From Bacillus salipaludis (GTDB lineage: Bacteria; Bacillota; Bacilli; Bacillales_B; DSM-18226), in contig NZ_SMYO01000044.1 in the NCBI RefSeq assembly GCF_004358205.1, positions 1-10,676 of the forward strand: a DNA stretch of 10,676 nucleotides. The letters are read 5' to 3'. The notes under the pieces were generated by a model that made no database searches, was not told where the DNA came from, and was given only the letters and a program-made list of their open reading frames with translations. Within the stretch, counting starts at the first letter, position 1; the number at the start of each line of letters is the position of its first letter. This document shows, one piece after another, positions 1 to 5,805 of the stretch. The position numbers were made by a program, and so were the translations under genes.

Positions 1-76
1 TAATAGTGCAAGCACGGTTCTGTGAGGGGGAGGAGTACAATCTACCGGAAGGTAGAAAGGCTCCCTTCTACTCGAC
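1..76 (+). mobile_element. 3' end of a group II intron (end of domain V and all of domain VI)
   Basis: The first 20 bases end in GCACGGTTC, the usual 3' strand of intron domain V. A domain VI-like hairpin follows. Its lower stem pairs GGGAG near 28-33 with CTCCC at 61-65, and its tip is CTACC-GGAA-GGTAG. The 3' side reads TTCTACTCGAC, which contains an unpaired A that would serve as the lariat branch point, and ends in AC as group II introns do. The intron should therefore end at about 76, with exon DNA after it. The rest of the intron, including any reverse transcriptase gene, lies outside the window. The call rests on pattern and fold only. Confidence 0.75.
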
Positions 77-152
77 TAGTTCAGGAAAATAATACAAAAA
101 ATCCCAATGCAGAGGACTGAATAATGTTATTATTTAGTAAATGGGTGGTTGT

Positions 153-341
153 ATGAAAGATGAGAATAAACCATTTAATGATGCAATAGACCATTTTAAC
201 GAGATTGAAGGAAATGCTGGTAACCCTTCTAATGCTAAGATAAACAAGTTACCAAAACCATTAAAATACTTTGGATACTTTATGATTGGTTTCATTTCAT
301 TATCCATTCTGTTAATGATTATATTAAATTTACTAAATTAA
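153..341 (+). CDS. Small single-span membrane protein of unknown function
   Basis: This encodes 62 residues that I do not recognise as a named family. The N-terminal ~35 residues are hydrophilic, with an acidic stretch (DAIDHFNEIEGNAG) and then a basic, proline-containing turn (KINKLPKPLK). Residues ~39-60 form one strongly hydrophobic helix that ends almost at the C-terminus. The protein is probably tail-anchored, with most of it in the cytoplasm. An in-frame ATG lies 12 bases upstream at 141 but has no ribosome binding site. The ATG at 153 has GGGTGG a few bases before it, so I chose 153. The gene begins only 76 bases after the intron end, so the intron may have separated it from its original promoter. 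A terminator follows. Confidence 0.6.
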   Translation: MKDENKPFNDAIDHFNEIEGNAGNPSNAKINKLPKPLKYFGYFMIGFISLSILLMIILNLLN

Positions 342-406
342 CTAATACTGACTGGTGGCTTTTTCTTATTCAGCTAACGGGTGCTTAATGTAGTAATAAA
401 TAAGAT

Positions 407-446
407 CCCAATTTCTCTAATTTAATACAGAAAAATTGGGCTTTTT
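407..446 (+). terminator. Rho-independent terminator after the small membrane protein
   Basis: CCCAATTT (407-414) pairs with AAATTGGG (433-440), followed by CTTTTT. It lies 65 bases after the stop codon of the small membrane gene. The same AATTGGGCTTTTT arm recurs at 3176-3188, so it also belongs to a repeat family. Confidence 0.7.
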
Positions 447-447
447 A

Positions 448-523
448 GGCTAATAGGAAAGTATAAGTGCACTACGCCTCTGTCTTCGCCCTTAGGGGGC
501 TCGCCAATCGGCGAGTTTTCTTT
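448..523. repeat. About 76-bp insertion nested in a repeat copy
   Basis: The sequences around 433-447 and 524-544 match the continuous stretch 3176-3210: AATTGGGCTTTTTA, then ATATTG, then CCTTAACGT. In the left copy the two parts are separated by these ~76 bases, while the right copy runs straight through. The inserted segment ends in a perfect CTCGCC/GGCGAG hairpin followed by TTTTC. It encodes no evident protein. It looks like a separate small non-coding element that landed in a repeat copy, although loss from the right copy is also possible. Confidence 0.45.
500..519 (+). terminator. GC-rich hairpin with T tail
   Basis: CTCGCC (500-505), loop AATC, and GGCGAG (510-515) form a perfect 6-bp stem followed by TTTT. 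It is a good intrinsic terminator in plus orientation and lies inside the nested 76-bp segment. Confidence 0.6.
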
Positions 524-574
524 ATATTGAAATTTCCTTAACGTTGTAAATCCACATTTTCTTGACGCTACCCC

Positions 575-1973
575 TTATTGAGTAGAGCGTACTAAATTAA
601 TAAACTTCCTAAGTCCTTTCGAGATTTGTTCTTCATTGGCATAGGAATAGCTTAACCGAAGCCATGAGGATGGCTCCTTTAAGGGGTCACATATTTGTCC
701 GGGAACAAAGGATATTGATTGCTCCAGACTCTTGACCAATAAGTCTTCTGTTGACAGGTGGTCTGGGAGCTGTACCCATAAATTTAAGCCACCATTTGGG
801 CTGGTCCATTGCCAATCTGTTACGGACAGTTTCGTCCTCCATGATTTCCTTTCGTATTTGCAGCGCAATTCGCAGTTTCTCAACATGTTGCTGTAGTCTT
901 GGTGATGAAAAGTAATGCAGGAAAATCTTCTGATTTAAAAGCGGTGATCCATTATCGGCCAATGATTTTACTGCTAGCAGTGATTTCATCACGGAAGACT
1001 GACCGTTCATCATGACGGCTATTCGCAGCCCTGGTGATACATATTTGCAAAAGCTTTTGATATAAATCACCATGCCGGAAGTATCATAGGTATACATGGG
1101 CGGTGGCGGCTCTTGGTCAAAAAAGATGTCGTAGTAAGCATCGTCTTCTATTAACAGACAGCGGTAGTGCTCGGCTAACTGGACTAATTGCTTTCTTTGA
1201 GCCGATGGGACCGTGTATCCGGTTGGATTATGGAAGGTTGGATTCAGATAAAACAGACGAGGTTTGTGTTTTTTCATGATGAATTCAATCTGATCTAAAT
1301 CATATCCGTACGGATAGATATCGACGCTTACAATATTGGCTCCTTGTGCTCGAAAAATATCAATGGCAGAACTATAGCTCGGTCGCTCTAAAAGGATAAT
1401 GTCTCTTGATTTTACAAATGCCTGTGCTATCAGATGAATGGCTTGCTGGGAACCTGCCGTAATTAATAGCTGATCTGGATGTGTAATCGTTTTAAAATGC
1501 TGATTAAAATAGTCAGAAAGTGATTGACGCAGTTCATGATCGCCTTGAACGGTGGAGTAGGTGGAAAGAACCTTTGGGTAGAGATCAAAAACTTTTTTTA
1601 CATAGTCCGATATGAAGCGATTTGGCAAAAGATTAGGGTCAATTAATGCCTGCGAAAATTGATAGGAAACAGGGACCTGATGGATTTCCGATAAATGATT
1701 TTTTTGCACATATGCAGAAACGATCGGATTTTCCAGGCTTTCAAATTTATTAATTTCACGGGATTGGACATAATAGCCGGATTTATCTTTGACATAGACT
1801 TTATTTTCCTGTTTAAGATGCTGGTAGGCCTTTAATACGGTTAAACGATGAACCTTCATCTCAGCGGCTAAATTTCTAATTGACGGGAGCTTTTCATTCT
1901 CTTTCCATTCATTGAGTTCGATTCGGTGTAATACATAATCGTATACTTGTTTAAATAAGTAATCTCTATTCAT
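575..1973 (-). pseudogene. MocR/GabR-family PLP-dependent transcriptional regulator, one frameshift
   Basis: Repairing one frameshift gives ~465 residues, the normal size of the MocR/GabR family. Residues 1-70 form a GntR-type winged helix (LPSIRNLAAEMKVHRLTV). From ~105 onward is a fold-type I aminotransferase domain with FHNPTG (~247-252), IEDDAYYD (~275-282) and the PLP lysine K310 in SFCKYVSPGLR. The reading frame changes at the AAA run (plus-strand TTT) at 830-832. Upstream, frame one reads ...RKEIMEDE. Downstream, the family-like C-terminus LSVTDWQW...GGLNLWVQLP...WLRLSYS continues in another frame to the stop at 575. Staying in frame one instead yields 60 unrelated residues ending at 687. 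I start at 1973 because GGGAGGG lies 6 bases upstream; an in-frame ATG at 2006 has no such site. This family usually controls a neighbouring gene, here the divergent EamA transporter. The frameshift may be true decay or a sequencing error. Confidence 0.85.
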
Positions 1974-1996
1974 TTCTTTCCCTCCCAATCCCTTTG

Positions 1997-2064
1997 ATTT
2001 TAGCATGTTTCTTCTTAATCTGTTCTAATGATTTTCATCTGTTCTATTATCCTTCACCTATAAT
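1997..2064. promoter_or_regulatory. Divergent promoters with a 10-bp direct repeat, the likely MocR operator
   Basis: ATCTGTTCTA occurs twice in direct orientation, at 2018-2027 and 2037-2046, 19 bp apart. Direct-repeat operators are typical of GabR/MocR regulators. The plus-strand promoter has a perfect -10 TATAAT at 2059-2064 but a poor -35 that falls in the second repeat, which suggests activation. On the minus strand an extended -10 (TGCTAAAAT) covers 1997-2002, and its -35 position overlaps the first repeat, which suggests autoregulation. Operator function is inferred. Confidence 0.6.
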
Positions 2065-2086
2065 GGAGCAAAAAGGAGGAATTGAC

Positions 2087-3004
2087 ATGGTATTGTTTGG
2101 TTATTTGTTTATGTGTCTGATTTTTAGTACAACATTTCTTGCGATAAAAATAGGGATTGATGCAGGCGTACCGCCTTTTTTCTCAGCAGGCATTCGCTTT
2201 TTTTTAGCAGGTTTGATTGTATTTGTCATTATGAGGTTAAAAAGAAAGACTACACTAAGGATGTTTTTTCGTATGGAGATGCTATTGTCGGGGATTGGGC
2301 TGACTTTTGGTACTTTTGCCACATTATATTGGGCAGAGCAGTTTGTCCCGTCAGGAACTGCAGCCGTCTTGTCAGCTACCGGGCCGATGATGATACTGTT
2401 GATTCAAACTTTTATTTTAAAAACGAAAGCAAATTCGAGTTCCTTTATTGGATGTTTTATAGGAATAGCGGGGGTCTTTCTCCTCATTTTACCGAGCTTT
2501 ACTTTTCTTGTTAATTCCTTGGTGCTGGGCGGCTGTCTCTTAATTATGGCAGGTGAGGTGTTTTATGCATCAGGAACAATTTATTCGAAAAGGGTGATCA
2601 ATCGGTTTGATAAAATTTCCCCGATTGCTTTAAATGCCGTTCAAATGATGCATGGCGGGATCCTGTTAATGATTTTGTCTCTTGTGACGGAGGATTTCCA
2701 AGTGTCTGCTTTAGTAAGTCCGGCAGCAATCGGATCGTCCCTTTATTTGATAGTAGTTGGATCAATGGGCGGACATAGTCTCTATTACTGGCTTGTCTCC
2801 AAGACAAACACGGTTTTCCCTTCAACCTGGCTTTTTGTTTCACCAATTCTTGCTATGGTGCTGGGAGTCGTTTTTTATCATGAAACTCTTTCATGGTTTT
2901 CTGGTATAGGTGCATTGACGATTATCCTTGGAACCATAATCATTTCGCTGCCAAATTTGAGGTCTTATCCGCACTCCTCAGTTAAAGTTTTAAGTGGCAG
3001 ATAA
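2087..3004 (+). CDS. EamA/DMT-superfamily transporter
   Basis: This encodes 305 residues and is almost entirely hydrophobic, with about ten predicted membrane helices in two similar halves, the standard EamA (drug/metabolite transporter) layout and length. Family-like features include an N-terminal STTFLAIKIGIDAGVPPF segment, a short basic loop after helix 2 (RLKRKTTLR), AEQFVPSGTAAVLSATGPM in the first half, and SPILAMVLGVVFYHETLSW in the second. The start at 2087 has AAGGAGG seven bases upstream. An upstream in-frame extension to 1994 crosses the promoter and operator and is rejected. Such proteins export small metabolites such as amino acids or related compounds; the substrate cannot be read here. 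The divergent MocR regulator points to a pyridoxal- or amine-linked ligand, which is inference. Confidence 0.88.
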   Translation: MVLFGYLFMCLIFSTTFLAIKIGIDAGVPPFFSAGIRFFLAGLIVFVIMRLKRKTTLRMFFRMEMLLSGIGLTFGTFATLYWAEQFVPSGTAAVLSATGPMMILLIQTFILKTKANSSSFIGCFIGIAGVFLLILPSFTFLVNSLVLGGCLLIMAGEVFYASGTIYSKRVINRFDKISPIALNAVQMMHGGILLMILSLVTEDFQVSALVSPAAIGSSLYLIVVGSMGGHSLYYWLVSKTNTVFPSTWLFVSPILAMVLGVVFYHETLSWFSGIGALTIILGTIIISLPNLRSYPHSSVKVLSGR

Positions 3005-3021
3005 AGAAGCACGGTGTTGGA

Positions 3022-3046
3022 CACTTCCCCGCTGGAGGTGGCTTTA
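3022..3046 (+). terminator. Weak terminator-like hairpin after the transporter
   Basis: CACTTCC (3022-3028) pairs with GGAGGTG (3034-3040) around a 5-base loop, 17 bases after the transporter stop. Only GCTTTA follows, so the T tail is poor. The stronger hairpin at 3144-3188 may be the effective terminator. Confidence 0.35.
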
Positions 3047-3115
3047 ATAATGATTAGGATGAAATACTCTTAAACCAAACTTCATATTCGATTTGGAATT
3101 AAAGATTAATCTCAA

Positions 3116-3210
3116 AAATCGGGCGCTTTAATGGAGGAACGACAAAAGCCCAATTTCTCTATTGTCATACTGAGGAATTGGGCTTTTTAATATTGGAATA
3201 TCCTTAACGT
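3116..3210 (+). repeat. Second copy of the AATTGGGC repeat, with a strong bidirectional terminator at 3144-3188
   Basis: AAAAGCCCAATT (3144-3155) and AATTGGGCTTTT (3176-3187) form a perfect 12-bp stem with a 20-base loop. The A-rich and T-rich ends would let it act on both strands. The surrounding bases (TCGGGCGCTTTAATG before; ATATTG...CCTTAACGT after) match the copy at about 376-544, which carries the 76-bp insertion. The two copies flank the MocR/EamA pair. Confidence 0.6.
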
Positions 3211-3320
3211 ATGTTTTCAGCGTTTCGTTGGTGGCACTCCTTTGAGGACTTTTATTTAAAAGTGACAATTTACATAAGCTTTATGTTCTTAATTTTTTGT
3301 ACATGCTTTTCGTGTATATA

Positions 3321-3369
3321 GGAGTAGTAGACCTACTCCTTTCATCCAGCACCTAGCTGGACTTTTTTT
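3321..3369 (+). terminator. Tandem hairpins ending in a strong terminator, with no gene in front
   Basis: GGAGTAG (3321-3327) pairs perfectly with CTACTCC (3333-3339). Five bases later TCCAGC (3345-3350) pairs with GCTGGA (3356-3361), followed by C and seven Ts. The second hairpin is a textbook intrinsic terminator. No open reading frame lies just upstream, so it may end a small RNA or catch read-through from the transporter. I could not identify a convincing promoter for an RNA. Confidence 0.6.
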
Positions 3370-3603
3370 GTTACATTTCTCTAGGTAAAAACATAAAAAA
3401 TTGTAAAGATAATCCTAATCCCATACCCCTCCGAATTAGAACACCCAAAAATAGGCCCAGTTTCGGCGTTGCTGTAACCAGGGGCAAAGTAGCAAAATGC
3501 TATTCCACAATCGGTCGCAATCCTGGAACAAGTATAAGAGCACACTTTTCATTTTAGGGCCAGATTGAGGAGGATCATTTTAAAAGAAAATTGGGTATTT
3601 ATC
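3370..3603. other. Unassigned intergenic DNA
   Basis: The gene-free stretch 3005-3846 is mostly hairpins and repeats; this part is the unexplained remainder. It is less AT-rich than its surroundings around 3455-3535. It contains a good Shine-Dalgarno-like sequence (GAGGAGGATC near 3567-3576) with no start codon at a suitable distance. A short minus-strand frame of ~37 codons around 3445-3560 lacks a ribosome binding site. It could be a decayed gene end or a non-coding repeat; I see no recognisable family. Confidence 0.3.
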
Positions 3604-3714
3604 GAGGAGATTGTGAAGAAATGTACTTAAACTATCGGGTGCAAGAGTTGAAGAACAGGGCTGTCGTTGCGGCAGCTTTTTCTTATTGCACTAATGGGGA
3701 GTTTAGTTGAAGAT
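3604..3714 (+). repeat. Dispersed hairpin repeat with terminator at 3660-3681
   Basis: The block GAGATTGTGAAG...TGTACTTAAACTA..GGGTGC, then AGTTGAAGAA, then a GCTGTC/GGCAGC hairpin followed by TTTTTC, closely resembles 10451-10550 and in shorter form 4398-4450. It begins with CTTAAACTA and ends with TTTAGTTGAAG, which are imperfect inverted ends, suggesting a small MITE-like unit. The hairpin pairs 3660-3665 with 3671-3676 and has five Ts. Confidence 0.6.
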
Positions 3715-3787
3715 TGGTTTATCTTTTGTCCAATAGTTCCATTAAATTGACCAACTGTTTTGGGCTATATTCGCACTGCACATAAGT

Positions 3788-3814
3788 ACATTCCTATAAA
3801 TAGTGCATACGATA
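3788..3814 (+). promoter_or_regulatory. Sigma-K-type promoter of the cupin gene
   Basis: AC at 3788-3789, sixteen bases, then CATACGATA at 3806-3814 fits the mother-cell sigma-K consensus AC-N16-CATANNNTA at every fixed position. The predicted transcript start near 3821 leaves a short leader carrying the GAAGGG site at 3831. Expression late in sporulation is inferred. Confidence 0.6.
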
Positions 3815-3846
3815 ATTTGTATAAATCTATGAAGGGATTGAATAAG

Positions 3847-4377
3847 ATGTACTATACCCCTTGGATGTATCCATACCCATATCAACCTAATGTTTATGGT
3901 GCTAATATCCCAATGTATAATAGTTATATAAGACAACCTGATTACTGGAATATTTATGATGACGCGAGAAACAAGGTAAAAGATTATGGGCGAAAACCAT
4001 TTGTAGTCAATATTAATGAGGCTGCCAAGCAAAACAATACCTATCGAACTGCTTTATGGACAGGAAATCATTTGCAAGTTACATTGATGAGTCTTAAAGT
4101 TGGTGAAGACATCGGTTTAGAAATTCACCCTAACGTTGACCAATTTTTACGGATTGAACAAGGTCAAGGGATTGTTCAAATGGGCAACAGAAAAGATAAT
4201 TTAAACTTTGTACAAAATGTTTATGATGATTTTGCCATTATGATACCTGCCGGAACCTGGCATAATGTTACCAATACAGGTAATACCCCTTTAAAACTTT
4301 ATTCCATATATGCTCCTCCACAACATCCATCTGGTACGGTTCATTTAACTAAAGCCCAGGCTTTAGCTGCGGAATAA
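3847..4377 (+). CDS. Cupin-domain protein with Tyr/Pro-rich N-terminus, probable spore-associated protein
   Basis: This encodes 176 residues. Residues 1-30 are rich in Tyr, Pro and Asn (MYYTPWMYPYPYQP...), a composition common in spore coat proteins. Residues ~75-155 form one cupin barrel. Motif 1 is GEDIGLEIHPNVDQFLRIEQGQG-like, with Glu92 where the first His usually sits, then His94 and Gln99. Motif 2 is PAGTWHNVTNTG with His139. A metal site of Glu, His, Gln and His is possible; the ligand or reaction is unknown. I start at the ATG at 3847: GAAGGG lies ten bases before it and the sigma-K-like promoter just upstream. The longer TTG-started frame from 3760 would run through that promoter. 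The gene is monocistronic, with a terminator 47 bases after its stop. A coat role is inferred from composition and promoter, not shown. Confidence 0.8.
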   Translation: MYYTPWMYPYPYQPNVYGANIPMYNSYIRQPDYWNIYDDARNKVKDYGRKPFVVNINEAAKQNNTYRTALWTGNHLQVTLMSLKVGEDIGLEIHPNVDQFLRIEQGQGIVQMGNRKDNLNFVQNVYDDFAIMIPAGTWHNVTNTGNTPLKLYSIYAPPQHPSGTVHLTKAQALAAE

Positions 4378-4397
4378 GACTAGAATATATCTTTTAT

Positions 4398-4450
4398 TAC
4401 TTAAGGGGGTAATATTGAAGAACTAGCTGCCGTATTGCAGCTTTTTTTAT
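4398..4450 (+). terminator. Cupin terminator, also a short copy of the dispersed repeat
   Basis: AGCTGC (4425-4430) pairs with GCAGCT (4437-4442) and runs into seven Ts. The preceding TACTTAA..GGGGGT..TTGAAGAAC matches the 5' half of the repeat at 3604-3714 with a short internal gap. The repeat therefore supplies this gene's terminator. Confidence 0.7.
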
Positions 4451-4500
4451 ATAAGATATGCTATAGAATGCCTAATTACTGATTTATACGAGATATTAAC

Positions 4501-4534
4501 AAAAAAGACCAGACGTATGTGTACGTGATCTTTT
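4501..4534 (-). terminator. Terminator of the SDR-MerR operon
   Basis: A hairpin with outer arms AAAAGA/TCTTTT and inner ACGTA/TACGT, with small bulges, lies 18 bases beyond the MerR stop. On the minus strand it ends in six Ts. The symmetric ends could also serve the plus strand. Confidence 0.6.
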
Positions 4535-4551
4535 CTACTTTATACAATTGC

Positions 4552-4807
4552 TTAATGATTTTCTTTCATCTCACGTTCAAGTCTTGCAATTTTTTGTTGA
4601 ATTTTTATTAAATTTTCTTCGGTAACACGAATTTGTTGTAGAACATTGATTTCTTGTTGTTTCATCATTTCTAGTCTTTGAGGAATAGTATCATCCCCAT
4701 CCATTGACCAATCTACAAACTGTTAAATGTCCTTGATTATCATAGTAGCGTAATTGAGAAATGGATAAATGATTGATTTTTGCAACTTGTCCGATCGTAT
4801 AATTCAT
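4552..4807 (-). pseudogene. MerR-family regulator with an internal deletion
   Basis: The start ATG at 4807 has AAGGGA upstream and encodes MNYTIGQVAKINHLSISQLRYYDNQG, a clear MerR helix-turn-helix N-terminus. The frame then fails: from about 4721-4724 the sequence jumps, in another frame, to QFVDWSMDGDDTIPQRLEMM and a long helix ending LEREMKENH, the usual MerR dimerisation coiled coil. About 40 residues that should hold the wing and following helices are missing. Without the repair the product stops after 38 codons. The remaining 256 bases compare with roughly 375-390 expected for this type. It begins 19 bases after the SDR stop on the same strand, so the two were one operon. The encoded regulator should not bind DNA normally. 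Confidence 0.85.
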
Positions 4808-4826
4808 AGAATTTCCCTTATCTTGT

Positions 4827-5537
4827 TTACCAAGGAATAATCCCATTTTTATTAAGGATTTTACCATTATAATTTGTTTCGCTTAAGGCGTATTTAACAA
4901 TGATTTGTGCACCTTCCGCAGGTGTTTTTCCTCCTGGAGCATTGCCATTAAGGTCGGTAGTGGTAAAACCAGGTGTAACTCCTAAAATTTCAGGACCGTT
5001 TGTACCAAATTCTTTACCAAAGGCTAATGTTAAAGAATTTACAGCGGTTTTTGATGAATTATAGCCTAATATATTAAGTTGTCCAGCATCACCATTGTCA
5101 AACATCGTTTGTGAAGCCATATCGGTAGTGACGTTTACAATTTTCCCACCCTGAGATTTTTTTACTAGTGGTAAAAAGGTTTGAATCATTTGAAATGTTC
5201 CAAAGAAGTTAACATCAAATTCTTGACGCAGGGTTTCTAATTTTAATTCACTAGGCAATATACCGAAATCGAGTGCAATCCCTGCGTTGTTTATTAACAA
5301 ATCTATGTGATCCGTAACTTCAAGGATTTTATTTATTGATTTTTGAATTGATTGTGTGTCTGAAATATCAACTTGAACAAATGAAACATTCGAAAAGCCT
5401 AAAGATTGTACAGCTTTTTGTCCGAGTCCTTCATTGCGGGCTCCTAAAAATACGTGATAATTTTTTTCTGCTAATTGACGGACAATCTCATACCCAATCC
5501 CTTTATTAGCACCTGTTACAAAAGCGAATTTTTTCAT
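4827..5537 (-). CDS. Carbonyl-reductase-like short-chain dehydrogenase (SDR)
   Basis: This encodes 236 residues, a classical SDR length. The cofactor motif TGANKGIG is at 8-15, NNAG at 83-86, the structural Asn at 110, and the active pair Tyr159-x-x-x-Lys163 (YNSSK). The usual catalytic Ser of VNVSS is replaced by Thr (VNVTT, 137-138), with Ser142 nearby, as in some carbonyl-reductase-like members. It should reduce a carbonyl compound with NAD(P)H in the cytoplasm; the substrate is unknown. GGAGG lies nine bases before the start. The gene is followed at once by the broken MerR gene, and its promoter has the MerR geometry, so it is the likely regulated target. Confidence 0.87.
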   Translation of the reverse strand: MKKFAFVTGANKGIGYEIVRQLAEKNYHVFLGARNEGLGQKAVQSLGFSNVSFVQVDISDTQSIQKSINKILEVTDHIDLLINNAGIALDFGILPSELKLETLRQEFDVNFFGTFQMIQTFLPLVKKSQGGKIVNVTTDMASQTMFDNGDAGQLNILGYNSSKTAVNSLTLAFGKEFGTNGPEILGVTPGFTTTDLNGNAPGGKTPAEGAQIIVKYALSETNYNGKILNKNGIIPW

Positions 5538-5580
5538 ATATTATTTCCTCCAATGTTTATATTGATTAGATACAATTAAA

Positions 5581-5611
5581 AAGATACAACCTTAACCTAA
5601 GTTAAGGTCAA
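5581..5611 (-). promoter_or_regulatory. MerR-type promoter and operator of the SDR-merR operon
   Basis: On the minus strand the -35 is TTGACC (5606-5611) and the -10 is TATCTT (5581-5586), with a 19-base spacer. This over-long spacing is the mark of MerR-activated promoters. The spacer is filled by the palindrome CCTTAAC-CTAA-GTTAAGG (5590-5607, perfect 7-bp arms). MerR proteins untwist such spacers to allow transcription. The site is intact although the adjacent MerR gene is not. Confidence 0.75.
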
Positions 5612-5682
5612 GGTGTTTTTTAGGGAAACGATAAAATCCTTTTAATCAGTAACATTATTCTTATTTATACAAGTAAAATTTC

Positions 5683-5718
5683 CTGCTGACTTGACTTTAT
5701 AGTCGCAAATCTCAGCAG
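5683..5718 (-). terminator. Two-tier hairpin, possible terminator of the reductase operon
   Basis: CTGCTGA (5683-5689) pairs with TCAGCAG (5712-5718), and inside it GACT (5693-5696) pairs with AGTC (5701-5704). On the minus strand the bases after it (GGAAATTTTAC) give only a weak T tail. It lies 82 bases beyond the SDR stop at 5800. Confidence 0.35.
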
Positions 5719-5723
5719 TTAAA

Positions 5724-5805
5724 ATAGCTTATGTTAATAATCATCCTGCCATTGTTATGGGTCGGAAAGCAAGTGCATTTCCCAAAAAACTTGGTGCCCT
5801 TAAAA
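5724..5805 (+). pseudogene. Remnant of an acetoacetate decarboxylase gene
   Basis: One plus-strand frame reads IAYVNNHPAIVMGRKASAF then PKKLGALK. This matches the active-site region of acetoacetate decarboxylases (pattern YLDN.P.I..GRE.SA.PKKLG.PK), which includes the Schiff-base lysine of the PKK motif. Only ~27 codons remain: there is no start, a stop lies upstream in frame, and similarity ends where the convergent SDR gene's stop codon begins. It is recognised from memory of the family pattern on a short stretch, so chance similarity is not excluded. Confidence 0.5.

Noticed and set aside
141..152. Upstream ATG at 141 as start of the small membrane protein
   Set aside because: No ribosome binding site precedes it; the GGGTGG just inside it serves the ATG at 153.
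687..829. Frame-one C-terminus of the MocR protein ending at 687
   Set aside because: Its last ~60 residues do not look like the family, while another frame over the same bases encodes the expected C-terminus down to 575.
1994..2086. N-terminal extension of the EamA transporter to 1994
   Set aside because: It crosses the TATAAT promoter, the direct repeats and the AAGGAGG site that mark the start at 2087.
3445..3560. Minus-strand frame of ~37 codons in the gene-free stretch
   Set aside because: It has no ribosome binding site, no recognisable family and an odd Trp/Cys/Leu-rich composition.
3621..3719. Short frame starting MYLNYRVQELKNR in the repeat at 3604-3714
   Set aside because: It lies wholly in the dispersed repeat and runs through its terminator hairpin, and the other copies do not keep the frame.
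3742..4032. Minus-strand open frame of 96 codons over the cupin gene
   Set aside because: It is antisense to the well-supported cupin reading frame and lacks family features.
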